From Haloterrigena sp. H1 (GTDB lineage Archaea; Halobacteriota; Halobacteria; Halobacteriales; Natrialbaceae): a stretch of DNA of 64,000 bases. The first letter of the stretch is position 1. Every line of letters begins with the position of its first letter. The notes under the pieces are model-generated. The model did no database searches and was not told the DNA's origin. It saw only the letters and a list, made by a program, of their open reading frames with translations. The translations under genes and the position numbers were made by a program. Location of the stretch: assembly GCF_005938085.1 (NCBI RefSeq), contig NZ_SMZK01000001.1:1798001-1862000 (forward strand), in the 5' to 3' direction. This document shows, piece after piece, positions 1 through 8,975 of the stretch.

Positions 1-176
1 ATGGCGTCTTTGATCACCTCGGTGTCCGCCTCGGCCCGCTGGCGGAAGTCTGCAGCGTCGACCGCCAGCACGTCAGCGACCCGTGCGGCGAGTTCCTCCT
101 CTGGCATAGCTCCGAGTGCGCGCGCGATTGACTTGAAAGCACGTCTCTCGAGGTGACGCTCGGCAGGGGCTAACAC
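1..176 (-). CDS. Partial uncharacterised protein, C-terminus outside the window
   Basis: An open frame on the minus strand runs off the left edge. It begins right after the stop codon of the ZIP gene; possible starts are GTG at 176 or ATG at 110 (MPEEELAARVADV...). The visible residues are charged, acidic and predicted helical, as expected of a soluble haloarchaeal protein. It lies 15 bases downstream of the ZIP transporter on the same strand, so the two may be co-transcribed. I do not recognise the family; too little is visible to assign a function. Confidence 0.4.
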   Translation of the reverse strand, partial: MLAPAERHLERRAFKSIARALGAMPEEELAARVADVLAVDAADFRQRAEADTEVIKDA

Positions 177-191
177 AGGGCTCGAGCCTTC

Positions 192-923
192 CTACACCGT
201 CCGGGAGAACACGATGAACAGTACCAGCCCGACGCCGGCCATGAGGGTAACGGTCGAGTGCTTCTGCTCGTGTGCGCTCGCTTCGGGGAGCAGGTGAGAT
301 GCGGAGACGTAGAGCAACACGCCCGAGACGAAACCGAGCAGCAGTCCCAAGTGGCGCTGGCCCAGTCTAGTGACCAGCGGATACGCGACGAACGCGCCGA
401 TCGGCGTCGTCAGCGCGGCGATAAAGAACGCATAGCCCGCCGCCGCTCGCTCCGTCACGTTGCCCTTCAGCAAGACGAGATACGTGATGACTCCTTCGGC
501 GAACTCGTGGACGACTAACCCGGTACCTGCCAGGATCCCGGTCAGGAGGGACACGCTGAACGTGACGGTGTACACGACGCCGTCGACCAGCGAGTGGATC
601 CCGATACCCTCCGCCGCCGTCACCCCGAACGCGAGACTCTCCTGCTGAGTGCGATACGTCATCAGTTTGTTGGAGAAAAACATGAACAGAAACCCGCCGA
701 GAGCACTGAATCCCGCGTTCGAGTTGTTCGTGATCGCGTTCGGCAGCGCGAGCACCAGCGGCATCGAAAGGAGAACCCCCGCGGCAAAACACATGAAATA
801 GGTGAGATATCGTTCCGCCCACTCTCGATAGCGGAAGATGGCGACGATCCCCGCGCTGTTGACGAGCGCCGCGACGATAGCGAACCTCGCGATCCAGTAG
901 AACTCCGCCGAGACCGCTACCAT
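192..923 (-). CDS. ZIP family divalent metal transporter
   Basis: A 243-residue integral membrane protein with about eight hydrophobic segments. The family imports zinc or other divalent metals into the cytoplasm. The metal site of ZIP proteins is visible in two helices: H110 and D114 in the segment GIHSLVDGV, and the HEFAEG motif at 139-144. A His/Glu-rich patch near residues 210-222 (SHLLPEASAHEQKH) could be a further metal site. The start at 923 (MVAVSAEFYW) is preferred over one 21 codons upstream because the extra residues are polar and unlike the family. Metal specificity (Zn, Fe, Mn) cannot be read from the sequence. Confidence 0.85.
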   Translation of the reverse strand: MVAVSAEFYWIARFAIVAALVNSAGIVAIFRYREWAERYLTYFMCFAAGVLLSMPLVLALPNAITNNSNAGFSALGGFLFMFFSNKLMTYRTQQESLAFGVTAAEGIGIHSLVDGVVYTVTFSVSLLTGILAGTGLVVHEFAEGVITYLVLLKGNVTERAAAGYAFFIAALTTPIGAFVAYPLVTRLGQRHLGLLLGFVSGVLLYVSASHLLPEASAHEQKHSTVTLMAGVGLVLFIVFSRTV

Positions 924-1076
924 GGCCGACCTCCCATGCCCTGATCGTTCATCGTGGGTAGGACGGTCGACACTGAGCAGATACATAGGGATACTGGGGT
1001 GTCACGGGCAGGCCGGCAAAGAACCCTCGTTCGAGCAGGTTGCGCCATTATATCCTCTGACAACGTACCGTCAGCC

Positions 1077-1388
1077 ATGACCGCGATCGGCGAACTCAAT
1101 GTCACACCAGTTCGGGAGGGCAGTCTCTCCAAAGAGGTCGCGAAGGCGATCGACGCGCTTGAGGCGTTCGACGTCGCCTATGAAACCAATCCGATGGGGA
1201 CGATCATCGAAGCCGACGATGCGAGCGAACTGTTCGAAGCCGCGGCAGCAGCACACGCGGCCGTCGACGAAGCGCGAGTGATCACGACGTTGAAAGTCGA
1301 CGACAAACGAACGGTCGAGCAACGCGCCAGCGACAAGGTCGACGCCGTCGAACGACAGCCCGACCGGGACGCCAGGCGACGCGATTGA
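1077..1388 (+). CDS. MTH1187/YkoF-type thiamine-binding protein
   Basis: A 103-residue protein matching the MTH1187 family (thiamine-binding or YqgV-type fold). These form tetramers of ferredoxin-like subunits, and homologues bind thiamine or related pyrimidines. Visible hallmarks are the N-terminal strand GELNVTPVREGSLSKEV, the YETNPMGTIIEAD stretch characteristic of the family, and a helix rich in Ala around 62-73. An AT-rich promoter-like ATTATATCC lies at about 1046-1054, about 27 bases before the ATG, fitting a leaderless transcript. It converges with the proteasome-like gene, 5 bases apart. Actual ligand is unproven. Confidence 0.75.
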   Translation: MTAIGELNVTPVREGSLSKEVAKAIDALEAFDVAYETNPMGTIIEADDASELFEAAAAAHAAVDEARVITTLKVDDKRTVEQRASDKVDAVERQPDRDARRRD

Positions 1389-1393
1389 TCGCC

Positions 1394-2050
1394 CTACAGG
1401 AACTCGTCGACCGACTCGTAGTCGGCCGTCTCGACGCCAGCGGCCATGATCTCGGCGATGCGAACGCCGACACCGGTCAGTGCGTCGCGCTCGGCACTGC
1501 TCGCGAGGGCGCGGCCGGCGACCCGCCGCGCCTCGGCCATCGTCAGCGAGTCCGTCACGTCGGCTTCGATGGTCCCCGTGGCGACCGCCTCTCCGCTTCC
1601 GACTGCGACGAACTCGTCCTCGAGGACGCCGCCGTCCGGGCGCAGGCAGAAGACGTGTGACCCGTCGGCGTCGACGCTGCCGAGGACGAACGTCTCCGCT
1701 GTGGACTCCGAGCGGAGCGTCTCGGCCGCAACCGCACTCAGTTCCGGCACCGTCATCGGATCGCCACGGTCGGTCTCGTAGCGCTCGGCCTCGAGCTGGA
1801 TCGTTCGGACGAACGACTGTGCGGCGCCGAGGTGGTCGAGCGATCCCATCGCGGCGGTCGGGTGAACCTGCGTGAGCTTCTGAACGCGCTCGCTGCGGAC
1901 GACAGTGCCCTGGCTCGTGCGTGTGTCGGCGGCGAGAAGAACGCCGTCTCGCGTCACGAGTCCGACGAGCGTCCCGACTGTCTCAGAACCGCCGTCGGTC
2001 AGGGGGTCGTCGCGCCCTGATCGACTGCTTCGCAGTCGTCGTACCGTCAC
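1394..2050 (-). CDS. Proteasome beta-like Ntn-hydrolase paralogue lacking Thr1
   Basis: A 218-residue member of the proteasome/Ntn-hydrolase superfamily. The N-terminal sandwich strands (VGTLVGLVTRDGVLLAADTR) align with 20S beta subunits. D42 matches catalytic-network Asp17 and K58 matches Lys33 with exact 16-residue spacing, but the residue in the Thr1 position is G26, flanked by T24 and T27. The protein is therefore either non-proteolytic, cleaved at a shifted Thr, or used structurally. Haloarchaea have separate canonical psmA/psmB genes; this looks like a divergent extra copy. It lies 33 bases downstream of the S-adenosylmethionine synthetase gene on the same strand, possibly co-transcribed. 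Confidence 0.75.
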   Translation of the reverse strand: MTVRRLRSSRSGRDDPLTDGGSETVGTLVGLVTRDGVLLAADTRTSQGTVVRSERVQKLTQVHPTAAMGSLDHLGAAQSFVRTIQLEAERYETDRGDPMTVPELSAVAAETLRSESTAETFVLGSVDADGSHVFCLRPDGGVLEDEFVAVGSGEAVATGTIEADVTDSLTMAEARRVAGRALASSAERDALTGVGVRIAEIMAAGVETADYESVDEFL

Positions 2051-2083
2051 TGTGACACCTCACGGACCCGACGTCGACCAGCG

Positions 2084-3244
2084 CTAAAACAGTTGCACGT
2101 CGCCGGCGACGATATCATGGGTGAGTTCATCGAGATCCTCGAGTTCGGCGGTCACGAGCTGCCGGATCGCCTCGTCGTCGCATGCCGTCGTCTCGACGTC
2201 GATCGCCTGCGGGGCCGTGATCGGCGCGCCGATCTGTGACAGCAGTTTCACCTCGGTATACTCAGCTCCGAGTTCCCGGTTGATCCGGTCTGCGGCGTTT
2301 CTCGCGACGAGATTGTAGAGTTTACCGACGTGACTGACCGGGTTCTTGCCGGCCGTTGCCTCGAGACTCATCGGCCGAGTGGGCGTGATGAGCCCGTTGC
2401 CGCGGTTGCCGCGACCGACGTTTCCATCGTCACCCATCTCCGCGGAGAGGCCGGTTTCGGTGAGATAGACGGTTTCCGTCTCGATGTCGTCAGCGGCATT
2501 GACATCGACCTGCACGTCGCCATCCATTCGGTCGCTCGCGTAGCGCTTGGCCAGCGCTTCGACGTGATCCGTTATCTCGACGTACTCCTCGACGGTCGCG
2601 ACGTACCGGGAGATGACGGCTGCAGCGACGGTCAGCCGGAGTTGGTCGTCCGTGCGCCAGCCCAGCACCTTGACATCCTCGCCGACCGCCGGAATCTTCT
2701 TGCGGATCTCTGACTCGAGTCCACGGACGATATGGTCCGTTTTGGAGAGCGGTGCGTAGCCGACACCGATGCTGGTGTCGTTCGCTCGAGGCACATCTCC
2801 ATCGCCGAACAGCGTCTTCAGATCGGCGGACGTCTCGCCGAGACGTGACTCGAATTCGATCGCGTCAGCAGGCAGTTCCTCGATGGTCGTGTCGACGTAG
2901 TCCCGTGCGGCGCCGACCGCGAGTTCGTCGGTCGGCACGCGTCGTCTGTCGACAGTTTTGGTCGCCTGTCCGCCGATGATGACGGAGATCGGCTCGACGA
3001 TTTCGCCGCCGCCAAAGGCGGGTTTGGTCGTCCCGGCGACGAGTTGCACGCTGTCGGTGTTGTGATGGAGGATCCGGCCAAACTCGTCGAGATAGTACCG
3101 TGAGAGACGCCGTGAGATCGCTTCGGCGATGCCGTCACAGAGCGTATCCGGATGGCCCAGTCCCTTCCGTTCGACGAACTCCGGCGATTGTGACGAGACG
3201 GGGTTTCGATCGAGGTGCTGGACGGTAACCGAGGAATCGTCCAT
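2084..3244 (-). CDS. mat: Archaeal S-adenosylmethionine synthetase
   Basis: A 386-residue archaeal-type methionine adenosyltransferase, which makes S-adenosylmethionine from methionine and ATP in the cytoplasm. Family signatures visible are the N-terminal [17 protein letters not shown] motif (about 26-42), [18 protein letters not shown], and the glycine-rich [20 protein letters not shown] segment followed by [13 protein letters not shown]. Length agrees with the archaeal family (about 400), which is unrelated in overall sequence to bacterial MetK. An AT-rich stretch (TATAGTTTGTTTTTGG) at about 3274-3289 lies where the minus-strand promoter is expected. Confidence 0.95.
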   Translation of the reverse strand: MDDSSVTVQHLDRNPVSSQSPEFVERKGLGHPDTLCDGIAEAISRRLSRYYLDEFGRILHHNTDSVQLVAGTTKPAFGGGEIVEPISVIIGGQATKTVDRRRVPTDELAVGAARDYVDTTIEELPADAIEFESRLGETSADLKTLFGDGDVPRANDTSIGVGYAPLSKTDHIVRGLESEIRKKIPAVGEDVKVLGWRTDDQLRLTVAAAVISRYVATVEEYVEITDHVEALAKRYASDRMDGDVQVDVNAADDIETETVYLTETGLSAEMGDDGNVGRGNRGNGLITPTRPMSLEATAGKNPVSHVGKLYNLVARNAADRINRELGAEYTEVKLLSQIGAPITAPQAIDVETTACDDEAIRQLVTAELEDLDELTHDIVAGDVQLF

Positions 3245-3514
3245 AGACGGATAGACACCCGCTGTGGGACCGTATAGTTTGTTTTTGGGACCCTGACTGT
3301 CGAGTACAATATCATCTCACTGGCGGAGACCGAAGTGTGCGCCAGCGCCGGGGCGACCACGACAACAGCCTCTCTGCGAGCGGTTCGGTGCGTCGATCGT
3401 CTTTGCCGGTCACAGCGGGGTGTCGGCGACGAGGGCTGCATCGCCGATGCGAACGAACGTGATCGAGCGGTTCCGTCCCGAACGTTGGTAGTGCCACGGT
3501 ACCTACGTACAGGC

Positions 3515-4144
3515 ATGCCGAAAACGGCCCCGTTCGAGGAACACACGGATCGGTACGAAAAATGGTTCGAGATCCACGACGACGCTTACCAGTCCGAACT
3601 GAACGCGCTGCGACGACTCGTGCCGACGACCGGACGCGGGATCGAAATCGGCGTCGGCAGCGGACGCTTTGCCGCCCCTCTCGAGTTAGACGTCGGCATC
3701 GATCCGGCCGGGGCGATGCTCGAGCGCGCTCGCGAACGGGGCATCGACGCGGTCAGGGGCGTCGCTGAAGCGCTGCCGGTTCGAGACGGGCGCTTCGATA
3801 CCGCACTGATCGTGACGACGATCTGTTTCGTCGACGACATCCCGCGAACGCTCGCCGAAGCCGACCGCATCCTCACGCCGACGGGCAGTCTCGTGATCGG
3901 CTACATCGACAAGGACAGCCCCGTCGGCCGGCAATATCAGGAGAAAAAAGCGCAGAACCCGTTCTATCGTGATGCAACGTTCGTCTCGACAGACGAACTC
4001 GTCGACGCACTTGAGGCGGCTGGCTTTACCGACTTCGAGTTCGTCCAGACGATCTATCACTGGCTCGAGGAGATCGACGGTCCCGAGCCGATCGAGGACG
4101 GGTACGGCGACGGCTCGTTCGTCGGGATCAAGGCGACGCAATAG
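3515..4144 (+). CDS. Class I SAM-dependent methyltransferase
   Basis: A 209-residue Rossmann-fold methyltransferase of the UbiE/methyltransferase-11 type. Motif I is EIGVGSGRFA at 44-53, followed by the acidic GIDPAGAML strand at 61-69 and a post-I region with EALPVRDGRFDTALIVTT, the usual SAM-binding order. The substrate is unknown; this family includes small-molecule and lipid methyltransferases. The start at 3515 gives the compact N-terminus MPKTAPFEEHTDRYEKWFE typical of the group. It is divergent from the SAM synthetase gene across a 270-base spacer, a suggestive but unproven link between SAM supply and use. Confidence 0.85.
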   Translation: MPKTAPFEEHTDRYEKWFEIHDDAYQSELNALRRLVPTTGRGIEIGVGSGRFAAPLELDVGIDPAGAMLERARERGIDAVRGVAEALPVRDGRFDTALIVTTICFVDDIPRTLAEADRILTPTGSLVIGYIDKDSPVGRQYQEKKAQNPFYRDATFVSTDELVDALEAAGFTDFEFVQTIYHWLEEIDGPEPIEDGYGDGSFVGIKATQ

Positions 4145-4312
4145 ATGTCGACACAGTAACAAAAATTATGTTTTCTCTGCGATCCTCCATACGAACTGGA
4201 TGCGAGTTCGAACTCACACCGGCGAGTCGAGACTGACAGTGGCCGATGATCCACCCCCAGGGTCATCTGGCGGCGCCGAACGAACTGCCAGAACTCCCGA
4301 CGGGCGATCCGC

Positions 4313-4972
4313 ATGAGCTTCATTGCGGAGTATACGCTCTCGAATCCGATCCTGCTGGAGACCCGGCAAGCGGCACCCGGGGTCACCGTCGAAGTCGAAG
4401 ACGAGCAGCCGGCGCTGCAAAACGACTCGCGGCTGACTCTCTGGGCACGTGGCCAGGAGAGCGAACTCGATCGATTCTTCCGAGCACTTCCATACGACCC
4501 GACCATTACGGATTTCGAGACGCTCGCGACGCTGACCGACCGACGGCTCTTTCGGATCTCGCTCTCGTCGGCGGGCGAGCGTGGCCTGACGTATACCGAC
4601 GCGATCGAACTCGGGATCACGTTTCTCGAGATCAAAGCGGCGGGGACGACGATGGAATACCGCGCACAGATCCCAAACCGTGAGGCGCTCTCGAGCTATC
4701 GTGAGCAGTGTGACGAGGCCGACCTCTCGTTTACGCTGCATCGCCTCTACCGAACCGATGCGGAAGCGTCGGCCAAATACGGCCTCACCGCTCGCCAGCG
4801 TGACGTGTTATATCGCGCGCTGGAACGTGGCTACTTCGAGGTGCCGCGTGAGACGTCGGCAGAAGAGTTGGCCGAGGAGTTCGAAATCTCGAGCCAGGCG
4901 CTCTCGGCGCTCATTCGGCGCGGCCAGAAGGCGCTCGTCCGGAGCACGATCGCGAACGACATCAGTACTTAA
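4313..4972 (+). CDS. HTH-10 (bacterio-opsin activator type) transcription regulator
   Basis: A 219-residue regulator. The C-terminal 60 residues (LTARQRDVLYRALERGYFEV at about 158-177, then a helix-turn-helix to 207) are the HTH-10 DNA-binding domain of the Bat family. The first about 150 residues look like the BAT sensor-like domain alone, without PAS/GAF modules, so this is the short form. It is followed after 58 bases by a HalOD1 gene, a pairing seen again at 41.9-43.7 kb in this window. Target genes and signal are unknown. Confidence 0.85.
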   Translation: MSFIAEYTLSNPILLETRQAAPGVTVEVEDEQPALQNDSRLTLWARGQESELDRFFRALPYDPTITDFETLATLTDRRLFRISLSSAGERGLTYTDAIELGITFLEIKAAGTTMEYRAQIPNREALSSYREQCDEADLSFTLHRLYRTDAEASAKYGLTARQRDVLYRALERGYFEVPRETSAEELAEEFEISSQALSALIRRGQKALVRSTIANDIST

Positions 4973-5030
4973 ACCATTGGTCACTCAACCCCGGAAGTCA
5001 CCAATTAATAGCAATTCATACTGGATACCG

Positions 5031-5366
5031 ATGGCGACGAGACAAAACCGATCGATGCACGTAGATGCCGATGTCTGTCAGGACTCTCTCACCTACACCG
5101 CGGCTGACGACGAGTCGCTGAGCGACGCGGTCATCGCGGCGTTACGGGAGGCTGCGGGGGTGACGACCGATTCGGATGCAGGTGTTACCATGGAGACCGT
5201 CGGCGTCCTCACACCGCTTTTCGAGACGATCGATCCCGATGCGCTCAATGCCCTGTTCAGTCCGACCCACAGCGGTGACACACGAACCGGGTCCGTGACG
5301 TTCACCCACGACGGCTACGACGTGACCGTAACCGCCGACGGCGAGATCACCGTCTCGAGCCAGTAG
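5031..5366 (+). CDS. HalOD1 output domain protein
   Basis: A 111-residue protein ending in the HalOD1 domain: a helical first half (SLSDAVIAALREAAG), the centre GVLTPLFETIDPDALNALF, then two strands GSVTFTHDGYDVTVTADGEI. HalOD1 proteins are haloarchaeal and are thought to act as outputs of signalling systems; the biochemical role is not known. ATG at 5031 or an internal ATG at 5055 could be the start. The short distance from the HTH-10 gene suggests a shared signalling pathway. Confidence 0.8.
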   Translation: MATRQNRSMHVDADVCQDSLTYTAADDESLSDAVIAALREAAGVTTDSDAGVTMETVGVLTPLFETIDPDALNALFSPTHSGDTRTGSVTFTHDGYDVTVTADGEITVSSQ

Positions 5367-5519
5367 CCCTTTCTCGGACGCGGCTGTATCCAGCCGATCG
5401 TTTCGGCTTGTGTCTCTGCGACTTCGGTCGCTTCCGCGTTGGCCTCCGTTTCGAGCGCCTGTTCACGAGACGATCCCGTCTCAGAACCGTTTTACTCCTC
5501 CCGAAAAGAGACACCGCCG

Positions 5520-7280
5520 ATGGAGTTCGCCACGTTCGCCGACCGCGCCGGGACGATCGACGCCGAAGCCGCCGACCTCGAGATCGTCGCCCGCGTTCGG
5601 GACCTGCTCGCCGCCGCCGGCGACGACGCTTGCGAGGGGGCCAAGCCGGAGACCCTCGAGCTCGTCGCCCGCTTCGCCCAGGGGCGGGTGTTTCCGGCCT
5701 GGGACTCGACGACGCTGGATATCGGACCGAGTGCGTGTTACGAGGCGATCGCCCGCGCCGCGGGGACGAACGTCAGCGCTGACGACATCGAGGACCGACT
5801 CGCCGACGTCGGTGAGATCGGTGACGTCGCGGCAAGCTATGACTTCGGTGGCCAGCAGGGACTGAGTGCGTTCACCGGCGGCGGCACTGACGATAGCAGT
5901 GACGATCTCACCGTCCGCGAGGTCTACGAGACGCTCGTGGACCTCGCCCACGCTGAGGGCTCGGGGAGTCAGGACCGCAAGGTTGACCTGCTCTTTGGAC
6001 TCTTCAATCGCTGCTCGAGCGAGGAGGCGCGCTATCTCGCCCGCATCGTCCTCTCGGAGATGCGCATCGGCGTCGGCGAGGGGACCGTCCGCGACGCCAT
6101 CGCCGGGGCGTTCGACGTGCCCGAGGATCGGGTCGAACGCGCGCTGCAAGTGTCGAACGACTACGGACGGGTTGCTCGAATCGCCCGCGACGAGGGGCTC
6201 GAGGGACTGGACGCGATGGAACTCGAGATCGGCCGGCCCGTGCAGGCGATGCTCGCACAGGCGGGAACGGTCACCGACGCACTCGAGGAGTGGGACGAGG
6301 CGGGCGTCGAGTGGAAGTACGACGGGGCTCGGATTCAATTACACTACGTCCCTGGCGACGCCGAGACGACCGCGGAGACGCGCGTCTTCTCGCGAAACAT
6401 GGAAGAGGTCACCGACGCCTTACCGGAAGTCGTCGAGTTCGCCGACGACACGCTCGAGGAACCCGTGATCCTCGACGGTGAGGTCGTCGCGATCGACGAG
6501 GACGGCGCACCGCTGCCGTTTCAGGAGGTCCTCAAGCGGTTCCGCCGTAAACACGACGTCGCGAAGGCCCGCGAGGACGTCACGGTGCGGCCGGTCTTCT
6601 TCGATTGCCTGCACGCTGACGGCGAGGACTTGCTCGCGGAGCCCCTGACGACGCGACACGATCGACTCCGATCGGTGTTGGGTGGGGCCGACGCTGCGGA
6701 CCACACTGACGGCGACGGCACCACCGCCGACGCAGACGTCGAGGGGCTCTCTCTGCTTTGGTTGACCGACGATCCGGACGAGATCGAGTCGATCGACGCC
6801 GACGCGCTCGAGGCGGGCCACGAGGGCATCATGCTCAAGAACCCGGCGTCGACGTACTCGCCGGGCCGCCGCGGCAAACACTGGCGCAAGCGCAAGCCGG
6901 ACGTCGAGACGCTCGATTGCGTCGTCACTGGTGCGGAGTGGGGAGAGGGGCGGCGTGCGACCTTCCTCGGGACCTTCGAACTCGCTGTTCGTGCGGGTGA
7001 CGACTTGGAGACGGTCGGCAAGGTCGCGACCGGCATCACCGACGAAAAACTCGCGGAGCTGACGGAGTTGCTCGAGCCCCACATCGCCACCGAAGACGGC
7101 CAGGACGTCGATATCGAGCCCGCGATCGTCTTCGAGGTCGGCTACGAGGAGATCCAGACCTCGCCGACGTACTCGTCAGGCTATGCGCTACGATTCCCGC
7201 GGTTCCTGAGCGTTCGACCCGACAAGGACCCGGCCGATGCGGACTCGCTCGAGCGCTTGGCGCGCCTCCACGGCCAGTAA
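5520..7280 (+). CDS. lig: ATP-dependent DNA ligase
   Basis: A 586-residue archaeal/eukaryal-type replicative DNA ligase. The N-terminal DNA-binding domain (about 1-240) contains the family stretch SEMRIGVGEGTVRDAI. The adenylation motif I is EWKYDGAR at 264-271, with K266 as the predicted AMP-accepting lysine. Downstream are the nucleotidyltransferase motifs (ILDGEVVAID, EGIMLKNPASTYSPGRRGKHWRKRKP) and the C-terminal OB fold. It seals Okazaki fragments and repair nicks. An acidic insert around residues 395-420 (DAADHTDGDGTTADADVEG) is a typical haloadaptation. Start at 5520 gives the conserved MEFATFADR opening; an upstream in-frame extension lacks conservation features. Confidence 0.97.
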   Translation: MEFATFADRAGTIDAEAADLEIVARVRDLLAAAGDDACEGAKPETLELVARFAQGRVFPAWDSTTLDIGPSACYEAIARAAGTNVSADDIEDRLADVGEIGDVAASYDFGGQQGLSAFTGGGTDDSSDDLTVREVYETLVDLAHAEGSGSQDRKVDLLFGLFNRCSSEEARYLARIVLSEMRIGVGEGTVRDAIAGAFDVPEDRVERALQVSNDYGRVARIARDEGLEGLDAMELEIGRPVQAMLAQAGTVTDALEEWDEAGVEWKYDGARIQLHYVPGDAETTAETRVFSRNMEEVTDALPEVVEFADDTLEEPVILDGEVVAIDEDGAPLPFQEVLKRFRRKHDVAKAREDVTVRPVFFDCLHADGEDLLAEPLTTRHDRLRSVLGGADAADHTDGDGTTADADVEGLSLLWLTDDPDEIESIDADALEAGHEGIMLKNPASTYSPGRRGKHWRKRKPDVETLDCVVTGAEWGEGRRATFLGTFELAVRAGDDLETVGKVATGITDEKLAELTELLEPHIATEDGQDVDIEPAIVFEVGYEEIQTSPTYSSGYALRFPRFLSVRPDKDPADADSLERLARLHGQ

Positions 7281-7327
7281 GCGTCTGAAGCACCACGGTT
7301 TTGTGTCCTGGGCACAATATTAGGGTG

Positions 7328-7696
7328 ATGAGCAGCATCCGCCCAGCCGAACTCGACGCACGCCTCGAGTCGGGAGACGAGCCGTTTATCGTCGATATTC
7401 GCCCGCGATCGGCGTATCAATCGAACGCGATCGAAGGCAGTCACAACGTGCCGGTCTATCAGGAGCTGCGGCAAGGCGACGACGCCGCACTGTACGATCG
7501 ACTCGATGAACTCCCCGCTGACGAGGACATGGTCGTGGTGTGTAAGCAGGGCATGGTCGCCAAACGGGCGACCAGCCTGCTCGCCGATGAAGGGTACGAC
7601 GCGGCGACGCTTCTGGGAGGCATGAGTGGGTGGACAGGGTATCAGAACGGCTCACTGGGATACAAGATCCGGTCGTTGCTGTGGAAACTCACGTGA
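7328..7696 (+). CDS. Rhodanese-like sulfurtransferase domain protein
   Basis: A 122-residue single rhodanese domain. The persulfide-carrying loop VVCKQGMVAKRA has C72 as catalytic cysteine, and the N-terminal IVDIRPRSAYQSNAIEGSHNVP matches the CH2A/CH2B signatures of the family. It probably moves sulfane sulfur in thiolation or detoxification, acceptor unknown. A TATA-like ACAATATTAG lies immediately upstream (7314-7323). The spacing to ATG 7328 is short, so the second ATG or a short leader is possible. Confidence 0.85.
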   Translation: MSSIRPAELDARLESGDEPFIVDIRPRSAYQSNAIEGSHNVPVYQELRQGDDAALYDRLDELPADEDMVVVCKQGMVAKRATSLLADEGYDAATLLGGMSGWTGYQNGSLGYKIRSLLWKLT

Positions 7697-7841
7697 GAAC
7701 TGCGTTACAGTGACACCACAGGTTGCCGTGCCTACGACTGACTGGCTGTAACACAGCATGCCACGTCAGCGTGGACAGTCACGTTCGAATGACTGACCAT
7801 ATGTGAGCATCCTTAAGAGCCACGGGAAACTGGAGTCGCGT

Positions 7842-8975
7842 ATGCAACCGCGCGACCTGTCCGATCACGTCGCATACGAGGCGGGTCGAGGCATCGAGGA
7901 GGTCGCCCGCGAACTCGGGCGTGACCCCTCGGAGTTCATCAAACTCGCCTCGAACGAGAACCCACACGGGCCCTCGCCGGCCGCTGCCGTGGCCATCCGG
8001 GAGACGGCCTCGAACGTGAGTTCCTACCCCAAAGCCGCCCACGCCGATCTGACGACCGCCATCGCCGGCCGCTGGAACGTCGCCGACGAACAAGTTTGGC
8101 TGGCAAACGGCGGCGACGGCGCGATCGATTATCTCCACCGAGCGACCCTCGAGCCTGGCGACGATATCCTCGTCCCCAGACCCGGCTTCGCTTACTACGG
8201 GATGAGCTCCCGGTTCCACCACGGCGACGTCCGCGAGTACGAACTCTCGCGGGCCGACGACTTCAGACAGGACGCCGATGTCGTCCTCGAGGCCTACGAC
8301 GGCGAGCGCGTGATCTGGCTGACGAGCCCGCACAATCCGACCGGTTCGACGATGCCACTCGCAGAGATCGAACGCCTCGCCGACGAAACCGACGAGGAGA
8401 CGCTGATCGTCGTCGACGAGGCCTACGGCGAGTTCGCCGACCGGGAGAGTGCGACCGCGCTGATCGAAGGCTGGGATGAATTCGACGCACGCGACGACGT
8501 GGCAGTCCTGCGGACGTTCTCGAAAGCGTACGGGCTGGCTGGCGTCCGACTCGGCTACGCCGTCGTGCCTGACGAGTGGGCCGACGCCTATACTCGGGTG
8601 AACACTCCCTTCGCGGCGAGCGAACTCGCCTGTCGGGCCGGTCTCGCCGCCATCGAGGACGAGGAACACGTCGTCCGCACCGTCGAGACGACCCGTGAGT
8701 CTCGCGCATACATGCAGGATACCATCGATGCTCACGTCTGGGAAAGCGAGGGCAACTTCGTCCTCGTCGATGTCGGCGACGCCTCGGCCGTCGCCACCGA
8801 GATGCAAGAGCGGGGCGTCATCGTTCGGGACTGCTCGAGTTTCGGCCTCCCGGCGTGTATCCGGATCACCTGTGGCACCGAAGACGAGACCGAACGCGCG
8901 GTCGCGACGCTCAACGACGTGCTCGAAGACCTCGACGTAGCCGACGACCCAGATGCGGAGGTGGCCGATCCGTGA
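7842..8975 (+). CDS. hisC: Histidinol-phosphate aminotransferase
   Basis: A 377-residue PLP-dependent class I/II aminotransferase that transaminates imidazole-acetol phosphate in histidine biosynthesis. Family signatures: KLASNENPHGPSP near 34-46, SPHNPTG at 162-168, VDEAYGEF at 191-198, and the PLP-binding RTFSKAYGLAGVRLGY with K228. The start at 7842 is chosen because CCTTAAGAG at 7811-7819 is a TATA box placed about 27 bases upstream (leaderless). It overlaps the following kinase gene by 4 bases (GTGA), so hisC, the AK6 homologue and the CDP-alcohol gene are one operon. Confidence 0.95.
   Translation: MQPRDLSDHVAYEAGRGIEEVARELGRDPSEFIKLASNENPHGPSPAAAVAIRETASNVSSYPKAAHADLTTAIAGRWNVADEQVWLANGGDGAIDYLHRATLEPGDDILVPRPGFAYYGMSSRFHHGDVREYELSRADDFRQDADVVLEAYDGERVIWLTSPHNPTGSTMPLAEIERLADETDEETLIVVDEAYGEFADRESATALIEGWDEFDARDDVAVLRTFSKAYGLAGVRLGYAVVPDEWADAYTRVNTPFAASELACRAGLAAIEDEEHVVRTVETTRESRAYMQDTIDAHVWESEGNFVLVDVGDASAVATEMQERGVIVRDCSSFGLPACIRITCGTEDETERAVATLNDVLEDLDVADDPDAEVADP

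Noticed and set aside
7740..7790. Similarity of the hisC upstream spacer to the nested-hairpin family
   Set aside because: Only short shared words (GACTGACTGG) and a CCACG/CGTGG stem; no alignment with the arms.
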